Shown here in pieces: positions 31,504 through 39,064 of a DNA stretch of 64,000 bases. The notes beneath the pieces are model-generated. The model was given only the letters and a program-made list of their open reading frames with translations, searched no databases and was not told the origin of the DNA. The position numbers and the translations under genes are program-made. Location of the stretch: NCBI RefSeq assembly GCF_034387475.1, contig NZ_JAXCIL010000004.1, forward strand, positions 11,920 to 75,919, in the 5' to 3' direction. Positions within the stretch are counted from its first letter, which is position 1, and the number at the start of each line of letters is the position of its first letter. The DNA is from Pseudomonas sp. Teo4 (GTDB taxonomy: Bacteria; Pseudomonadota; Gammaproteobacteria; Pseudomonadales; Pseudomonadaceae).

Positions 31504-32706
31504 ATGCCGACTTATCGCTACCAAGCCGTCGACCTGGCCGGCAAAACCCACAAGTCCAGCCTGCAGGCCGACAGCGAACGTCACGCGCGCCAGTTGCTGC
31601 GCGAGCAAGGGTTGTTCGCCCGTCAGTTGCACTGCTTCGAGGGCGGTGCTCGCCAGCCGCGTCGACAGCGCCTGAGCCGTGCGCAGCTGTGTGAACTGAC
31701 ACGTCAATTGGCCACGCTCACCGGCGCGGGCATTGCGCTGGTCGATGCCCTGGCCACGCTTGAGCGCCAACTGCGTGAGCCGCAGTTGCACAGTGTGCTG
31801 GTGGCCTTGCGGGGCTCGCTGGCCGAAGGCCTGGGGCTGGCGCGCAGCCTGGCTCGACTGGGCGCGCCGTTCACGGGGCTTTATTGCGCACTGGTCGAGG
31901 CCGGCGAGCGTTCCGGGCGCCTGGCCCAGGTGCTCACACGTCTGGCGGACCACCTGGAGCAGGTGCAGCGCCAGCAGCACAAGGCACGTACGGCGCTGAT
32001 CTACCCCGTCGTTTTGATGGGGGTGTCGCTGGCGGTCGTGGTCGGCCTCATGACATTCGTCGTGCCCAAGCTTACCGAGCAGTTTGCCCATGCCGGGCAA
32101 AGCCTGCCGCTGATCACCTCGCTGCTGATCGGCCTGAGCCAGGGCCTGGTCCACGCCGGCCCCTGGTTGCTGGGCCTGGCGCTGGTGCTGACGGGGCTTT
32201 CTGGCTGGCTGCTGCGCAAGCCGCACTGGTGCCTGCGTCGCGACGTACTGCTGCTGCGCCTGCCGCGTATCGGCAGCCTGCTTCAGGTACTGGAAAGCGC
32301 GCGGCTGGCGCGCAGCCTGGCGATTCTCAGTGGCAGTGGCGTGGCGTTGCTCGAAGCCCTGCAGGTGGCCACCGAAACGGTCGGCAACCGGCGTATCCGC
32401 CAGGCCATGGAGCAGGTGCGCCTGCAAGTGCAGGGCGGTACCAGCCTGCACCGCGCCCTGGACGCCAGCCAGCAGTTCCCGCCACTGCTGGTGAACATGG
32501 TCGGCAGTGGCGAAGCCAGCGGCACCCTGGCCGACATGCTCGAACGCGTGGCCGACGACCAGGAGCGCGGCTTCGCCCGCCAGGTGGACACCGCCATGGC
32601 GCTTTTCGAACCCCTGATGATCCTGGTGATGGGCGCCGTGGTGCTGTTCATCGTGCTGGCGGTGTTGCTGCCGATCATGCAACTGAACCAGGGCCTGCAA
32701 CTGTGA
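31504..32706 (+). CDS. gspF: Type II secretion platform protein GspF
   Basis: Polytopic inner-membrane platform protein. The 400 residues have the conserved start MPTYRYQAVDLAGKTHKSSL, two cytoplasmic T2SSF four-helix domains (with LATLTGAGIALVDALATLE and LAILSGSGVALLEALQVATE) and three membrane spans, including one near the C-terminus (MILVMGAVVLFIVLAVLLPI). Complete length for the family. Confidence 0.96.
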   Translation: MPTYRYQAVDLAGKTHKSSLQADSERHARQLLREQGLFARQLHCFEGGARQPRRQRLSRAQLCELTRQLATLTGAGIALVDALATLERQLREPQLHSVLVALRGSLAEGLGLARSLARLGAPFTGLYCALVEAGERSGRLAQVLTRLADHLEQVQRQQHKARTALIYPVVLMGVSLAVVVGLMTFVVPKLTEQFAHAGQSLPLITSLLIGLSQGLVHAGPWLLGLALVLTGLSGWLLRKPHWCLRRDVLLLRLPRIGSLLQVLESARLARSLAILSGSGVALLEALQVATETVGNRRIRQAMEQVRLQVQGGTSLHRALDASQQFPPLLVNMVGSGEASGTLADMLERVADDQERGFARQVDTAMALFEPLMILVMGAVVLFIVLAVLLPIMQLNQGLQL

Positions 32707-32723
32707 AGACAAGGAGTATCAAC

Positions 32724-33158
32724 ATGCAGCAACGACGCACCCGCCAGCGGGGCTTCACCCTCATGGAAATCATGGTGGTGATCTTCATCATCGGCCTGCT
32801 GATCGCCGTGGTCGCGCCCAGCGTGCTGGGCAATCAGGACAAAGCCATGCGCCAGAAAGTCATGGCCGACCTGGCCACACTGGAGCAGGCCTTGGACATG
32901 TATCGCCTGGACAACCTGCGCTTCCCCAGCAACGAGCAGGGCTTGGCGGCACTGGTTAAAAAGCCCGCCCAGGAGCCGCTGCCACGTGCCTGGCGCAGTG
33001 ACGGCTACGTGCGCCGCTTGCCGGAAGACCCCTGGGGCACGCCGTACCAGTACCGCATGCCGGGCGAGCATGGCCGAGTCGATGTGTATTCGCTGGGTGC
33101 CGATGGCATGGAGGGCGGCGAAGGGCAGGACGCCGACCTGGGCAACTGGGACCTGTAA
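32724..33158 (+). CDS. gspG: Type II secretion major pseudopilin GspG
   Basis: Main subunit of the pseudopilus. The 144-residue precursor has a 10-residue leader cut by prepilin peptidase before FTLMEIMVVIFIIGLLIAVV (Glu at +5), and a globular domain ending in the calcium-binding type signature with DPWGTPYQYRMPGEHGRVDV and YSLGADGMEGGEGQDADLGN. AAGGAG lies 8 bp before ATG. The peptidase (GspO/PilD) is not in this cluster. Confidence 0.96.
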   Translation: MQQRRTRQRGFTLMEIMVVIFIIGLLIAVVAPSVLGNQDKAMRQKVMADLATLEQALDMYRLDNLRFPSNEQGLAALVKKPAQEPLPRAWRSDGYVRRLPEDPWGTPYQYRMPGEHGRVDVYSLGADGMEGGEGQDADLGNWDL

Positions 33159-33161
33159 CGC

Positions 33162-33599
33162 ATGACTGGCCAGCGGGGTTTCAGCCTGCTCGAGCTGCTG
33201 GTGGTACTGGCCATTGCCGGGTTGATGACCGGGCTTGCCGTGGCCTCTCTCGACAGCGGCAGGGCGAGTGTCGACCAGGCTTTGCTGCGCCTTGCAGCCG
33301 AGACCAGGGCCCAGGCCACGTTGGCGCGCCACGCCGGACAGTTGCGCGGGTTGCGTTGGACTGGCCAGCATCCGGAGTTCGTCCGCAGGGAGGGGCACCG
33401 TTGGGTCGTCGAACCGATCAGCTTGGGCGACTGGCCCAAGGGCCTGCGCCCAGACTGGCCAGCCAGCGCACAACCACGCCTGCTGTTCACTGCCCAAGGA
33501 TGGGCGCAGCCGGGCAGTGTGCGTTGGCGCTGGGCCGAGGGTAGCCAGCGCTGGGACTGGGGCCGTGATGGACAGCTACGTGTGGCGGCTACGCCATGA
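33162..33599 (+). CDS. gspH: Type II secretion minor pseudopilin GspH
   Basis: Minor pseudopilin, 145 residues, with a four-residue leader then FSLLELLVVLAIAGLMTGLA (Glu at +5). The C-terminal part is tryptophan-rich and poorly conserved, as in other GspH proteins. It is identified mainly by its order between gspG and gspI and its size. Overlaps gspI by four bases. Confidence 0.85.
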   Translation: MTGQRGFSLLELLVVLAIAGLMTGLAVASLDSGRASVDQALLRLAAETRAQATLARHAGQLRGLRWTGQHPEFVRREGHRWVVEPISLGDWPKGLRPDWPASAQPRLLFTAQGWAQPGSVRWRWAEGSQRWDWGRDGQLRVAATP

Positions 33600-33964
33600 G
33601 GAACGGACAACAGGGCTTCACCTTGCTTGAAGTCACCGTGGCCCTGGCCATTGCCGCCGTGCTGGCGGTCATCACCAGCCAGGTCCTGCGTCAGCGCCTG
33701 GCGGTTCAGGACAGCTTGCAGCACCACCGCCTCGGCCTGCTGTGCGCGCGCGAGCTGCAAGCGCGTTTTGCCGTCGAGCAATACTGGCCGGCCGGTAACC
33801 AGGTTGGCGGTGTACTGAGCCAGGGCGGCCAGGCCTGCCATTGGCAGTTGCAGTTGCGTCGTACCGGTGTGCGCGACCTGCGCCGGGGTGAGTTGCAGCT
33901 CTACGCCGACCGAGATCAGCGTCTGCCGCTGGGCCAGTTCAGCATTTTTCTGGAGCGGCCATGA
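33596..33964 (+). CDS. gspI: Type II secretion minor pseudopilin GspI
   Basis: Minor pseudopilin, 122 residues; after a short leader the mature helix is FTLLEVTVALAIAAVLAVIT. Mature GspI forms the tip complex with GspJ and GspK. Followed by a REP pair rather than directly by gspJ, an interruption in an otherwise overlapping operon. Confidence 0.88.
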   Translation: MRNGQQGFTLLEVTVALAIAAVLAVITSQVLRQRLAVQDSLQHHRLGLLCARELQARFAVEQYWPAGNQVGGVLSQGGQACHWQLQLRRTGVRDLRRGELQLYADRDQRLPLGQFSIFLERP

Positions 33965-33977
33965 CTGCGCTGGCCCA

Positions 33978-34041
33978 ATCGCCGGCAAGCCGGCTCCTAC
34001 AGGTACTGCGCAATCTTTGTGGGAGCCGGCTTGCCGGCGAT
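33978..34041. repeat. REP pair inside the gsp operon
   Basis: ATCGCCGGCAAGCCGGCTCC and its complement lie back to back (spacer about 17 bp) in the 109-bp gap between gspI and gspJ. As a transcribed hairpin it could lower or stabilise expression of distal genes gspJLMN. Confidence 0.85.
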
Positions 34042-34073
34042 GCGGCCATGACCGCCAGCACAGGAACTGCCCC

Positions 34074-34664
34074 ATGAAGCGGCACCAGGCAGGCCTGACC
34101 CTGATCGAACTGATGGTCGCGCTGGCTTTGACTGCGTTGCTGGGCGTCATGCTCTCGGCGTTGGTCAACGGCTGGCTGAAGGTGCGCGAACGGCTGCAGG
34201 CTACGACCCAGGAAACCAGCGTGCTGGACTTTTGCCTGGCCCTGGAACGGCGCTTCGACAGCCCGGTGCTGCGCCGCGTCTATGAACAACGCCTGCCCCT
34301 GGCCAGCCGATGGCTCGATTGGCAGCCCGATCGCCAGCAACTGCTGTGGGTGGCCGCTGCCGCCATACCCGAAGCCGAGGGTGGCTCACGCCTTCAGCGC
34401 CAGCGCTTGCGTTTCGACGCCCGCGAGCAGCGCCTGGCGCTGGAAAGCTCGGCCGACTTGTACGCCGCTGCCGCGCCACGCTGGGTACTGCGTGAGCAGC
34501 TGGAGCGGGTTAGCGCGATGAGCATTCTTTACCACCAGAGCGGCCGCTGGCTGGCCTGGCCTTCCGATCAACCGGCGCACCCGGGTCGAGGTGTGCGTCT
34601 GGAACTGCAGCGTGATGGAGCACCCTATGTCTGCACCTTCGCTCTCCCTTGGGGGCGGTCATGA
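34074..34664 (+). CDS. gspJ: Type II secretion minor pseudopilin GspJ
   Basis: Tip pseudopilin of 196 residues; leader MKRHQAG then LTLIELMVALALTALLGVML. The globular domain is long and Arg/Leu-rich (RVYEQRLPLASRWLDWQPDR), with the late YHQSGRWLAWPSDQ segment. AGGA lies 8 bp upstream of the ATG. Stop overlaps the gspL start (ATGA). Confidence 0.9.
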   Translation: MKRHQAGLTLIELMVALALTALLGVMLSALVNGWLKVRERLQATTQETSVLDFCLALERRFDSPVLRRVYEQRLPLASRWLDWQPDRQQLLWVAAAAIPEAEGGSRLQRQRLRFDAREQRLALESSADLYAAAAPRWVLREQLERVSAMSILYHQSGRWLAWPSDQPAHPGRGVRLELQRDGAPYVCTFALPWGRS

Positions 34665-35755
34665 GTTTTAAGTGGCGTCGTCGGGCACCACAGCGCCCGT
34701 ACCTGCTAGTGCGGCCAGGCATCGTCTGGGACTGGTTGCTGGTCGATAAAGGTGAGGCGATAAGCCAAGGGGTGGGTAAGCCGCCTGTGCGTGAGAACGT
34801 TCAGGTTGTGCTGATCATCCCCGCAGAGTATTGCAGCCAGTTTCAGGTGGCGGCACCGCCAGGGCTCAGGCGCGAAGAGTGGCCAATGCTGCTGGAAGAC
34901 CGGCTGCTTCAGAGCCCAGATGAGGTCGTGTGCGCGTGTCTATCCCGCCAGCCTGGGCAACTTCATTTGTTGGCAGTGGCCCGTCAGCCCCTGGATGGCT
35001 GGCGCGAACAGTGTGTCGAGTGGGGGCTGCAGGTCGAGCACTGTTGGGCCGAATTCCAGTTGTTGCCGATGCCTGAACCGGGGGCTGCCTGGCAGTGGCG
35101 AAGGTCGCCGGGCATGAGCCTGCTCAAGGGCAGGACTGCAGATGAGCACGAAGTGTGGCTGGCTTGGCCAGATGGGCTGGGTGAGCTGCCTGAACAACCG
35201 TGGTCAAGCCTGTGCTTCAAGTCCGAGGACGGCCCGTGGCCAACACAACTGGCACCGCTGGCACAACTGTCACGCGTATACGAACACCCCCGAGGGGCAC
35301 GCAGGTTGCCGGGCTTGTCACGGCAACAGCGCGGTCTGCTGGTGGCCTGCCTGTCGTTGGCGTGCCTGTGGGGTGGATTGTGGTTGACCCAGCAATGGCG
35401 CCAAGCCCAGGTCTGGCGAGCCCAGGTAGTGTCAGTGACTGGCGAACAGGCCTCGCCCCGCCAGGCGGCCCAGGCGCTCAAGCGCTTACGCGAAACGCAG
35501 GTGCAGCAGCAGGTGCGCTTACGCCAGCTCGACGACCTGCAGACACGCCTGCAAAGCTGGCTCCATGAGCACCCCGAGTGGCGGCTGCAGGCGGTGCGCT
35601 TCGACGGCCAGCGTTGGCACCTGCGTCTGGAGGGCGACGGCGTTACGCCACCTTGGCGCGAGATGGCCGAGGCGGCTGGTGCCAGCGTCGAGGTGCAAGG
35701 TGGTGCGCCAGCATTGCAGTGGCAAGTGACCTTCGATCTGGGGGGCGCGGCATGA
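34661..35755 (+). CDS. gspL: Type II secretion protein GspL
   Basis: Bitopic protein that recruits GspE to the membrane through its cytoplasmic actin-like domain. The 364 residues are a divergent cytoplasmic part (about 1-225), a membrane span (LLVACLSLACLWGGLWLTQQ, near 230-250) and a periplasmic ferredoxin-like domain that ends PALQWQVTFDL. Identification rests on topology and order between gspJ and gspM; the sequence itself is poorly conserved. ATG 34661 overlaps the gspJ stop. Confidence 0.8.
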   Translation: MSFKWRRRAPQRPYLLVRPGIVWDWLLVDKGEAISQGVGKPPVRENVQVVLIIPAEYCSQFQVAAPPGLRREEWPMLLEDRLLQSPDEVVCACLSRQPGQLHLLAVARQPLDGWREQCVEWGLQVEHCWAEFQLLPMPEPGAAWQWRRSPGMSLLKGRTADEHEVWLAWPDGLGELPEQPWSSLCFKSEDGPWPTQLAPLAQLSRVYEHPRGARRLPGLSRQQRGLLVACLSLACLWGGLWLTQQWRQAQVWRAQVVSVTGEQASPRQAAQALKRLRETQVQQQVRLRQLDDLQTRLQSWLHEHPEWRLQAVRFDGQRWHLRLEGDGVTPPWREMAEAAGASVEVQGGAPALQWQVTFDLGGAA

Positions 35756-36141
35756 GTCTGCATGGGTTGCTGCGCCAGCGAATGGCATTGGCCTGGTGGC
35801 TGATCGCGCTGCTGCTGGTGGTGTTGGTCACCCGTGAAGGGCTAGGTGTGTGGCGAGAGGTGGGGCAATGGCGTGGGCTGGCGGCAACGGCTGCAAGCTT
35901 GCCAGAAGCTGGCCCGACCTTGAGCCTTGAGCGCCTGCATCAGAGCGCGCAGGCGGCGCGCGTCGACCTGCGCCAGGTCGAACCGCAAGGCGAGCGCTGG
36001 CAGCTGCGCGGCCAGGTTGCTGACGCACAGTTTCTGCAGGGCTGGCTGCAAACACTGCGGGCAGAAGGCGTACAGCCGCTGCAATGGGGCCTGGAGCAGG
36101 GCGCCCAAGGCTTGCAGTTCGACCTATTGGTGCAGCCATGA
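35752..36141 (+). CDS. gspM: Type II secretion protein GspM
   Basis: Small bitopic partner of GspL, 129 residues, with a membrane span at about residues 13-28 (LAWWLIALLLVVLVT) and a periplasmic domain that ends in the alternating pattern VQPLQWGLEQGAQGLQFDLL. Overlaps gspL and gspN by four bases each. Confidence 0.82.
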   Translation: MSLHGLLRQRMALAWWLIALLLVVLVTREGLGVWREVGQWRGLAATAASLPEAGPTLSLERLHQSAQAARVDLRQVEPQGERWQLRGQVADAQFLQGWLQTLRAEGVQPLQWGLEQGAQGLQFDLLVQP

Positions 36142-36797
36142 GTCGGCGCGGGTTGCTGTGGATGGCTGTGGTGTTCGGGGTGACTTTGTTGATGGAGTTA
36201 CCCGCCAGTTGGCTGGTGCGCGCGTCGGGACTCGCGATTCACGGTGTCAGCGGAACACTTTGGCAAGGACAGGCGCAGCAATGGGGCGCGGTCGGTCCGC
36301 TGCAATGGACCTGGCAGCCATGGCGCCTGACTGCAACCGGCACGTTGGGTTACCAGGGCCAGGCCTGGCAGGTGCGTGCCGATGGCTGGCCGTGGCGCTG
36401 GCGGTTGCAGGCCCAGGCGGCAGGTGCGCAAGCCACAGCACAGGCGGACTATCGCTTGTCGGGGCAGTGGCAGGGCATGCTGAGGGCGCAAGGCTCGGGT
36501 CGGCAGTGCGAAGGTTCCGAAGGGCGTCTGAAGGTCGTGGACTTGGCGGTGAGCGCCCCTTGGGCACTGGCTCTGGGGCAAGGCTGGATCGAGCTCGACT
36601 GCCGGAAGGGCTGGCACCTGCTCGGGCAATTGGCGCTGCAGGATCAGCATCAGGTGAACCTGGATGCCGACCTGATGAAGCGCACGGCGCAAATTCGTTT
36701 CGAGATGCAACCGGATGCAGCCCTCATCCCCTTGCTGCGCGGCGCACAGTGGATGGAGGCACAAGCGACCGCTGGCCAGCGTCGGGTAACGTGGTAG
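36138..36797 (+). CDS. gspN: Type II secretion protein GspN
   Basis: Accessory inner-membrane/periplasmic protein, 219 residues, with an N-terminal membrane span (LLWMAVVFGVTLLMELPASW) and the family motif VSGTLWQGQAQQW near residue 40. Not all type II systems have it. Last gene of the operon; no terminator is visible, and an IS relic follows directly. Confidence 0.85.
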   Translation: MSRRGLLWMAVVFGVTLLMELPASWLVRASGLAIHGVSGTLWQGQAQQWGAVGPLQWTWQPWRLTATGTLGYQGQAWQVRADGWPWRWRLQAQAAGAQATAQADYRLSGQWQGMLRAQGSGRQCEGSEGRLKVVDLAVSAPWALALGQGWIELDCRKGWHLLGQLALQDQHQVNLDADLMKRTAQIRFEMQPDAALIPLLRGAQWMEAQATAGQRRVTW

Positions 36798-36873
36798 CCG
36801 GGTAGGGCGGTCCGTGGCCAGATGCCGCGAGTGAAACCTTGTATCGGATAGGTCCTACGAAAAGCTAAAGGCA

Positions 36874-37120
36874 GTGGGCAACACGTTTATTGGCCGGGCT
36901 GACGATCCTGCCGATCACGTTCTAGGCCGCAGTCGCGGTGGCCTGACAACCAAAATCCGCATGCTCTGCGACGCCAACAGGACACCGTTGCGCTTCCTCC
37001 TCTCTGGCGCTCAAGTCAGTGACATCAGCTACGCCCAGCCGCTGCTGGACGAAGTCAGCACTCCATCCAGCCAACGTGGCCGTACGCGTAAACGTTGTAA
37101 GTGGCTGCTTGCCGACATGG
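36874..37120 (+). pseudogene. IS5-family transposase fragment
   Basis: An internal part of an IS5-type (IS427-like) DDE transposase: DHVLGRSRGGLTTKIRMLCD and RKRCKWLLAD are the diagnostic segments, the latter just before the lost DKGYD motif. Both the N-terminus and the C-terminal half are missing, and no terminal inverted repeat or target duplication is visible. The similarity stops abruptly near 37120, where the next coding fragment begins, so this is an old deletion or recombination remnant. Confidence 0.85.
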
Positions 37121-37391
37121 GTTCGATCCAGAAGTCCCAGTTTTGCTTGAGCGTGTAGTGATGGCGCTAGGGCTTGCCAGTGCTTTTGTACTGGCAAGCC
37201 CCGTTTTGGTTGTAGCAGGATTGGTGGGTGGTATTACGGGCGGTATGGCAGGGCATTGGGCCGGAGTCGAACTATTTGGTGAGGGTTCTGACGGTCAGAA
37301 GTTGATGGCATTTGGCGGGGCTATGCTTGGTGGCGGTATTGGTGCTAAAGGTGGAGAGGCTTTCGATGCTCGTCACGAAGTTTATGAGTGA
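37121..37391 (+). pseudogene. C-terminal glycine-zipper fragment of a probable polymorphic toxin
   Basis: About 90 codons remain, running from FDPEVPVLLERVVMALGLAS to the stop. They contain a hydrophobic segment (FVLASPVLVVAGLVGGITGG) and a GxxxG-rich helix (GGAMLGGGIGAKGGEAFD). Such glycine-zipper stretches occur near the toxin end of type VI / Rhs-type effectors and in pore-forming toxins; which one this is cannot be decided. The upstream part is replaced by the transposase fragment and a stop codon precedes the frame at 37098, so it is truncated. It overlaps or abuts the next gene, the layout of toxin followed by immunity gene. Confidence 0.5.
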
Positions 37392-37398
37392 GGTTGGT

Positions 37399-38118
37399 AT
37401 GTTTTCTAAGGATGATTTGTTGCAGTCTTTCGCTAGCGTAGATGAATACGCTGGGTGCTATTTTTTTCAGCACAAGCTTCCGAAGGCGATTTATGAATAT
37501 TGCTTGAAAAGCGCAGGTGAGCAAGATTTGCTCGTTATTTCTGAAAATATAAGTGATAGGGATTTTTCTGTAGCGGTTGTTGGTCAGGCGCCTGTTTTTT
37601 TGAGTCAGAATAAGACAGCTTTATTCAAAATCTCTCCAAATGAGTATGGATTTACTCATGCGCTAGTCGTGCCGAACACCTATCACGGTAGCTTGAAGGG
37701 TCGATTGGAAGGCAAGAGAGAGAATCTGTATCTTTGTATTCCGATACATCGATGCGAGTTCTCAGGCGCTGAGTCTGAGGGTGAGTTTAAAGAAATGATT
37801 CAGCGAATGATTCCCGTCTTTCGTTGGGATAGGCATGTTTGCCCTAAGATCAAGGTGTATTTTGACAATCCAGCCACCGAAACTGGTACCAATGAGGCTG
37901 GCGTGCTAATGAAGTATCCTACCCTGCTGTCTGAGATAGATAATCTCAGTGGTGTGGTTAGTGGGTTCATTGAGGTTACAAATTACAAGGGAGATGTAGT
38001 GGAGGTTCTTTCTGCAAGTAAAGGCGTATTTACGCTGATTCGTAATCGGAAAGATGAAGAAGTGCTGAGTCATTCAAAGTTGATCGAGGCTTTGAGAAGC
38101 TTTGTCCTAGTGGAATGA
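37399..38118 (+). CDS. Unknown protein, candidate immunity protein
   Basis: I do not recognise this 239-residue soluble protein. It lacks a signal peptide and membrane spans, is acidic, and is encoded by AT-rich DNA unlike the flanking genes. It begins MFSKDDLLQSFASVDEYAGC and has a C-terminal part (LSGVVSGFIEVTNYKGDVVE) that looks like a compact beta domain. I chose ATG 37399, with GTGAGG 6 bp upstream; ATG 37384, overlapping the previous stop, is the alternative. The place directly after a toxin fragment suggests an immunity role, by inference only. Confidence 0.65.
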   Translation: MFSKDDLLQSFASVDEYAGCYFFQHKLPKAIYEYCLKSAGEQDLLVISENISDRDFSVAVVGQAPVFLSQNKTALFKISPNEYGFTHALVVPNTYHGSLKGRLEGKRENLYLCIPIHRCEFSGAESEGEFKEMIQRMIPVFRWDRHVCPKIKVYFDNPATETGTNEAGVLMKYPTLLSEIDNLSGVVSGFIEVTNYKGDVVEVLSASKGVFTLIRNRKDEEVLSHSKLIEALRSFVLVE

Positions 38119-38227
38119 TTGGATCTGCTGGATTGAGGTTCTTTGCGTTCTCGATAAGGCGGAGCGGCTGGAGTCAGAAGTTCAGTAATGTATTAATAGA
38201 CTTCTTTTAGGGTGTTGAGGGTATAGG

Positions 38228-38908
38228 ATGAAAGGGTTCGAGTCGCTGAGGGAGCACATTGTGGTTGAACTCAAAGGGTATGAGGTATATTTCTCATCCG
38301 ATGATGTTCCTCCGGAAGTGAAGTTTCCTGAGCAGTGGGTTGGCTTTGGTCTTTCATCTGGGTGTGAGCGGTTTGTTCCTGCGGAATGGTCCGATTTCTC
38401 AGACCTTTTGCCGTGGGTAAGTGCGTGGCTTGATAAATGTGTTGTAGGTACGGTATTAGCCGTTGCTGACAAACCATACCTTATATACGTATACAGCGAA
38501 GATGGTTCTCTGTATTTCTACATGGGAGGAGCCCCCTTAAATTTTGAGGCGATAAGTCTTGATGAGTACTCTTATCTTTCGGTGGAATTGAAGAAATTCT
38601 ACATGGAGGTGCACAACGGATTTGGGTTCTACATTGGTTGCACTATGGGGCCTTCAAGGTTGGAGGATTTCGTTGTCATTAAGGATCTATGTGACGAAGA
38701 TTACCCTTCGCTTCCGAATATGGTTGGTGTGTTCTCTAATGGAGGCGGTGATTATCTGTCATTGAGCAGTGAATCATTAGGTCGGGAAGCTTTCATCTGG
38801 TGGCATGAAAACCCCGAGGAACCGACATGTGGAGTCGATTTATGGGATGTGATGGATTCATGGATGTCTATTTTTTTGGAGAATTCTGATTCTAATAAGA
38901 GTTTTTGA
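38228..38908 (+). CDS. SMI1/KNR4 (SUKH)-like protein, probable immunity protein
   Basis: A 226-residue soluble protein in AT-rich DNA. SUKH-like features are the acidic N-terminal part, the FYMEVHNGFGFYIGCTMGPS segment leading into RLEDFVVI, and the later GGGDYLSLSSESLGREAFIW followed by WHENPEEP; the Trp-rich C-terminal helix (DLWDVMDSWMSIFLE) is also typical. SUKH proteins neutralise many nuclease toxins in contact-dependent and type VI systems. Its toxin is not present here. GAGGG lies 6 bp before the ATG. The family call is by pattern and not certain. Confidence 0.6.
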   Translation: MKGFESLREHIVVELKGYEVYFSSDDVPPEVKFPEQWVGFGLSSGCERFVPAEWSDFSDLLPWVSAWLDKCVVGTVLAVADKPYLIYVYSEDGSLYFYMGGAPLNFEAISLDEYSYLSVELKKFYMEVHNGFGFYIGCTMGPSRLEDFVVIKDLCDEDYPSLPNMVGVFSNGGGDYLSLSSESLGREAFIWWHENPEEPTCGVDLWDVMDSWMSIFLENSDSNKSF

Positions 38909-38942
38909 ACTAATGGCGTCGGTTGACAGGGTGTCTACTATG

Positions 38943-38969
38943 ATCAGCGTGCGCTGATTTGTTCCTGAT
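38943..38969 (+). terminator. Weak hairpin after the SUKH-like gene
   Basis: ATCAGCG-TG-CGCTGAT followed by TTGTTCCTGATTT, 35 bp after the stop codon. The T-run is broken, so it is only a possible terminator. Confidence 0.35.
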
Positions 38970-39064
38970 TTCGTAGGTACGCCCAGCCCCACAAACCAGC
39001 GCCGCTCTCCAAGCCGACGCTGTTCTTGCACTCATTGACGAACCGGGCTACCCGCCCATCTCAA

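Noticed and set aside
36874..37120. A complete insertion sequence
   Set aside because: Only an internal piece of the transposase is present, without ends or target duplication.
37399..38908. The two AT-rich genes as the immunity genes of the neighbouring exoprotein
   Set aside because: They are on the opposite strand and converge on it; Cdi immunity genes follow cdiA in the same direction.
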